A DNA stretch of 5,676 nucleotides, from contig JACDER010000120.1 of NCBI GenBank assembly GCA_013816275.1, forward strand, positions 1 through 5,676, read 5' to 3'. The number at the start of each line of letters is the position of its first letter. The first letter of the stretch is position 1. The translations under genes were made by a program, and so were the position numbers. Under the pieces are notes generated by a model, which ran no database searches, was not told the DNA's origin, and saw only the letters and a program-made list of their open reading frames with translations. Below are positions 4,396 to 5,676 of the stretch, piece after piece. The DNA comes from Actinomycetota bacterium. Its GTDB lineage: Bacteria > Actinomycetota > Thermoleophilia > Gaiellales > Gaiellaceae.

Positions 4396-4925
4396 CGATC
4401 CATCGGCGCAGGCGTGTTCGGCAGATGGAGGAAGCTCTCCACGTCCCGCACACCCTGCACGTGGCGTGCCTTAGCGACCAGGTCGTCGATCAGGCTCGGT
4501 TCCTGCACCTCGCCGCGAAGCTGCACGACCCCGTTCGCGACGTTGACGTTCACCGTGCCCTTCGGCGCGTCTGCCGAACGGAAGATCTCCGTCTGCACCT
4601 TCTGCGCGAGCGTCACGTCGTCGTACTCCTTCGGCTCCTCCCGGAGATGGCGCAGACGCCGGCTCCAACCGACGGCGTACGCCCCCGCGATCCGCGCCTT
4701 CCGCCCGCTGCGGCGGGCCGGCCGACGCACGAATGCCACTGCTCGATCGCCCGCGACGGCTCGACGGCGCGCTCCGCTGCTTCGGTCGAAGAGGAACGCG
4801 CCGAAAGCGCCGAGCGCTGCGCCGACGGTGAGAAATAGACCTTTGTCGCGGGTCCCAGTTTCCGCTCGAGTCGCGACGGGCCTCATGAGGCTCTTGCTCC
4901 GCAAACGATTTCGCCAGCTTTCCAT
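4392..4925 (-). CDS. Membrane-anchored BON-domain protein
   Basis: This 177-residue protein has a short basic N-terminus, one Gly/Ala-rich membrane helix at 29-46 (GLFLTVGAALGAFGAFLFDR) and an Arg-rich stretch at 50-93 (the 'FDRxxGARRR' type seen in YtxH-like anchors). A BON domain covers about 102-168: DDVTLAQKVQTEIFRS, GTVNVNVANGVVQLRGEV with the central conserved Gly, and VQGVRDVESFLHLP. BON domains bind membranes or phospholipids; the family includes the osmotic-stress protein OsmY. ATG 4925 has GAAGGG 8 bases upstream; ATG 4886 (residue 14) is an alternative. A GTTT-N15-GGGTAG motif 30-55 bases upstream suggests control by a general-stress sigma factor. It heads a likely minus-strand unit with the proline-rich frame and the DUF7218-like gene. 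Confidence 0.85.
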   Translation of the reverse strand: MESWRNRLRSKSLMRPVATRAETGTRDKGLFLTVGAALGAFGAFLFDRSSGARRRAVAGDRAVAFVRRPARRSGRKARIAGAYAVGWSRRLRHLREEPKEYDDVTLAQKVQTEIFRSADAPKGTVNVNVANGVVQLRGEVQEPSLIDDLVAKARHVQGVRDVESFLHLPNTPAPMDR

Positions 4926-4955
4926 CTCATCCGCCCTTCGTCGTGTGCTTCACAG

Positions 4956-4980
4956 CTACCCCGCTCCGATCCGGCCAAAC
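4956..4980 (-). promoter_or_regulatory. Candidate SigB/SigF-type stress promoter for the BON gene
   Basis: On the minus strand GTTT (4980-4977), 15 bases and GGGTAG (4961-4956) match the general-stress sigma promoter type. The predicted transcript start is near 4949. This leaves a leader of about 25 bases containing the ribosome site before ATG 4925, which is ideal placement. Confidence 0.6.
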
Positions 4981-5054
4981 AGGGAACTGCCAATCGGGAC
5001 GAGGGAGACGCAAGCTAACTCCGATCACCAGGTTTCCGCCCGGAGCACGAGGGC

Positions 5055-5171
5055 ATGAACGAGACGATGAGTGGAGTCGAGATTCCCGATCCAGGACCAC
5101 CTCCCGGAGATCCGCCCCCGCCAACGCCTGTCCCGCCGCCCGAGCCGGCGCCGCCTGAGCCGATTCCCTGA
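5055..5171 (+). CDS. Very small proline-rich protein (38 residues)
   Basis: The frame reads MNETMSGVEIPDPGPPPGDP, then a Pro-rich tail ending PPPEPAPPEPIP and TGA (20 prolines in 38 residues). It is below the usual gene-finder length, but its N-terminus and composition parallel the proline-rich frame starting at 4395 on the other strand (VE-I/V, PDPxPP, then Pro/Thr/Asp/Glu). That supports it as a real, repeated small family. ATG 5055 has GAGGG only one base upstream. ATG 5067 (MSGVEIPDP), 13 bases after the same GAGGG, aligns better with the relative and may be the true start. There is no membrane helix or signal; it is probably disordered. Function is unknown. Confidence 0.5.
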   Translation: MNETMSGVEIPDPGPPPGDPPPPTPVPPPEPAPPEPIP

Positions 5172-5259
5172 CTCCATCGGATCTCGTCTGGTCCTGGCCC
5201 GCTGCGGTGCGAAGCAGCAGACTCGGATCGCGCCGCCGGGTCAGTTAGCCCTCTGCCTC

Positions 5260-5676
5260 TCAGCCCTGTGCGGAACGGATCGGGGCACGATACCGTTCTC
5301 GCGCCAGCGCCTCGTCGCTCGCCTCCTGATCCACCAGCGAACGGGCGGCTTCGACGATCGCGTCGACATCGATTCGAGCGGCGTTGAGCAGCTCCGCCGG
5401 GCTCCCGGCGTCGCCGTGGAGCTTGAGCAGCCAGCGATCCGCATCGCGCACTGACTCGTAGGGCAAGACCGAAACGGGTCTGCCGCAGCTCTTCGCTGCT
5501 TGCTCGAAGAGATCGTCGTAGTTCGTCGTCACCGACTCGCGAACCGGGAGAGAGGCCAGGAGCGCGTGCGCAAGCGAGACTCGGGTCAAGCCGCTGAAGC
5601 GGTCGACGATCCGATGTCGTAGGACGTCTATCCCGAGTCGCGACTCGAGGACTCTCGCTCTGTCTACAGCCGGGAG
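5260..5676 (-). CDS. SIR2-like domain protein, C-terminal part (continues past the window), domain apparently truncated
   Basis: The frame is open to the window edge, so the N-terminus is missing; 138 residues are visible. Residues 50-60 (TTNYDDLFEQA) and 86-89 (LHGD in WLLKLHGD) are the signature motifs of SIR2-like NAD-hydrolysing or NAD-binding domains. Many of these belong to anti-phage systems (Thoeris ThsA, DSR, SIR2-HerA, SIR2-Argonaute). In the family LHGD is normally followed by a T-R-x-D-Y segment and an F-x-G-x-S-x-x-D-x-N motif. Here, after LHGDAGSP, the sequence becomes an unrelated Ala/Glu-rich tail (AELLNAARIDVDAIVEAARS) and stops about 50 residues later. The domain is therefore probably cut off and non-catalytic. 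TTG 5589 could serve as an internal start but lies inside the conserved region. It faces the proline-rich gene tail to tail. Confidence 0.7.
   Translation of the reverse strand, partial: LPAVDRARVLESRLGIDVLRHRIVDRFSGLTRVSLAHALLASLPVRESVTTNYDDLFEQAAKSCGRPVSVLPYESVRDADRWLLKLHGDAGSPAELLNAARIDVDAIVEAARSLVDQEASDEALARERYRAPIRSAQG

Noticed and set aside
3518..4474. Plus-strand frame of 318 codons
   Set aside because: It crosses the DUF7218-like gene and the proline-rich repeat in antisense and shows Gly-rich translation of the tandem repeat only.
4192..5058. Plus-strand frame of 288 codons
   Set aside because: It is antisense to the BON gene, which has a clear domain, ribosome site and promoter.
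5201..5218. GCTGC...GCAGC inverted repeat downstream of the SIR2-like stop
   Set aside because: It has only a 5-bp stem and no T-run on either side; not enough for a terminator call.

Overview
This is a high-GC window whose gene families are typical of soil or deep-branching Actinomycetota. The class Thermoleophilia is my best guess from the DUF7218/Rho_N, BON, Usp-like and small Cys-rich proteins; this is inference, as there is no rRNA or marker gene here. Genes are small, tightly packed and often overlap by 4 bases (ATGA/GTGA). No rRNA, tRNA or CRISPR array is visible.

Left third (1-1815, all + strand): an accessory, partly broken segment with a metal theme. It opens with the first ~30 codons of an Nramp-type metal transporter, cut off and joined in frame to a small DUF2933-like membrane protein. 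Next come a small zinc-ribbon protein and a two-helix membrane protein with a universal-stress-like cytoplasmic domain (GTGA overlap). A broken N-terminal piece of a DUF488 gene follows, then a tiny His-rich protein.

Middle (about 1819-2908): a complete IS1595-family (ISXO2-like) insertion sequence with 21-bp terminal inverted repeats and an intact 319-residue transposase. The transposase start codon lies inside a strong hairpin. No target-site duplication is visible, so the element's flanks may have been rearranged.

Right half (2977-5171): a stress-type cluster. Two minus-strand genes encode proteins ending in nearly the same Rho-N/SAP-like motif. They bracket a plus-strand nine-cysteine metal-binding protein. 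Upstream on the minus strand is a membrane-anchored BON-domain protein whose stop overlaps the start of a proline-rich reading frame containing a 30-bp tandem repeat. A second, related 38-residue proline-rich protein is encoded on the plus strand at 5055-5171. The BON gene and the first Rho_N gene each carry a GTTT-N15-GGGTAG motif at promoter distance. This matches the general-stress sigma factor (SigB/SigF family) promoter type and suggests co-regulation.

Right edge (5260-5676): the C-terminal part of a minus-strand SIR2-like (NAD-dependent, often anti-phage) gene. Its N-terminus lies beyond the window and its domain breaks off shortly after the LHGD motif. Three gene fragments (Nramp, DUF488, SIR2), each lacking its 3' portion, plus an IS mark this as a region of turnover.
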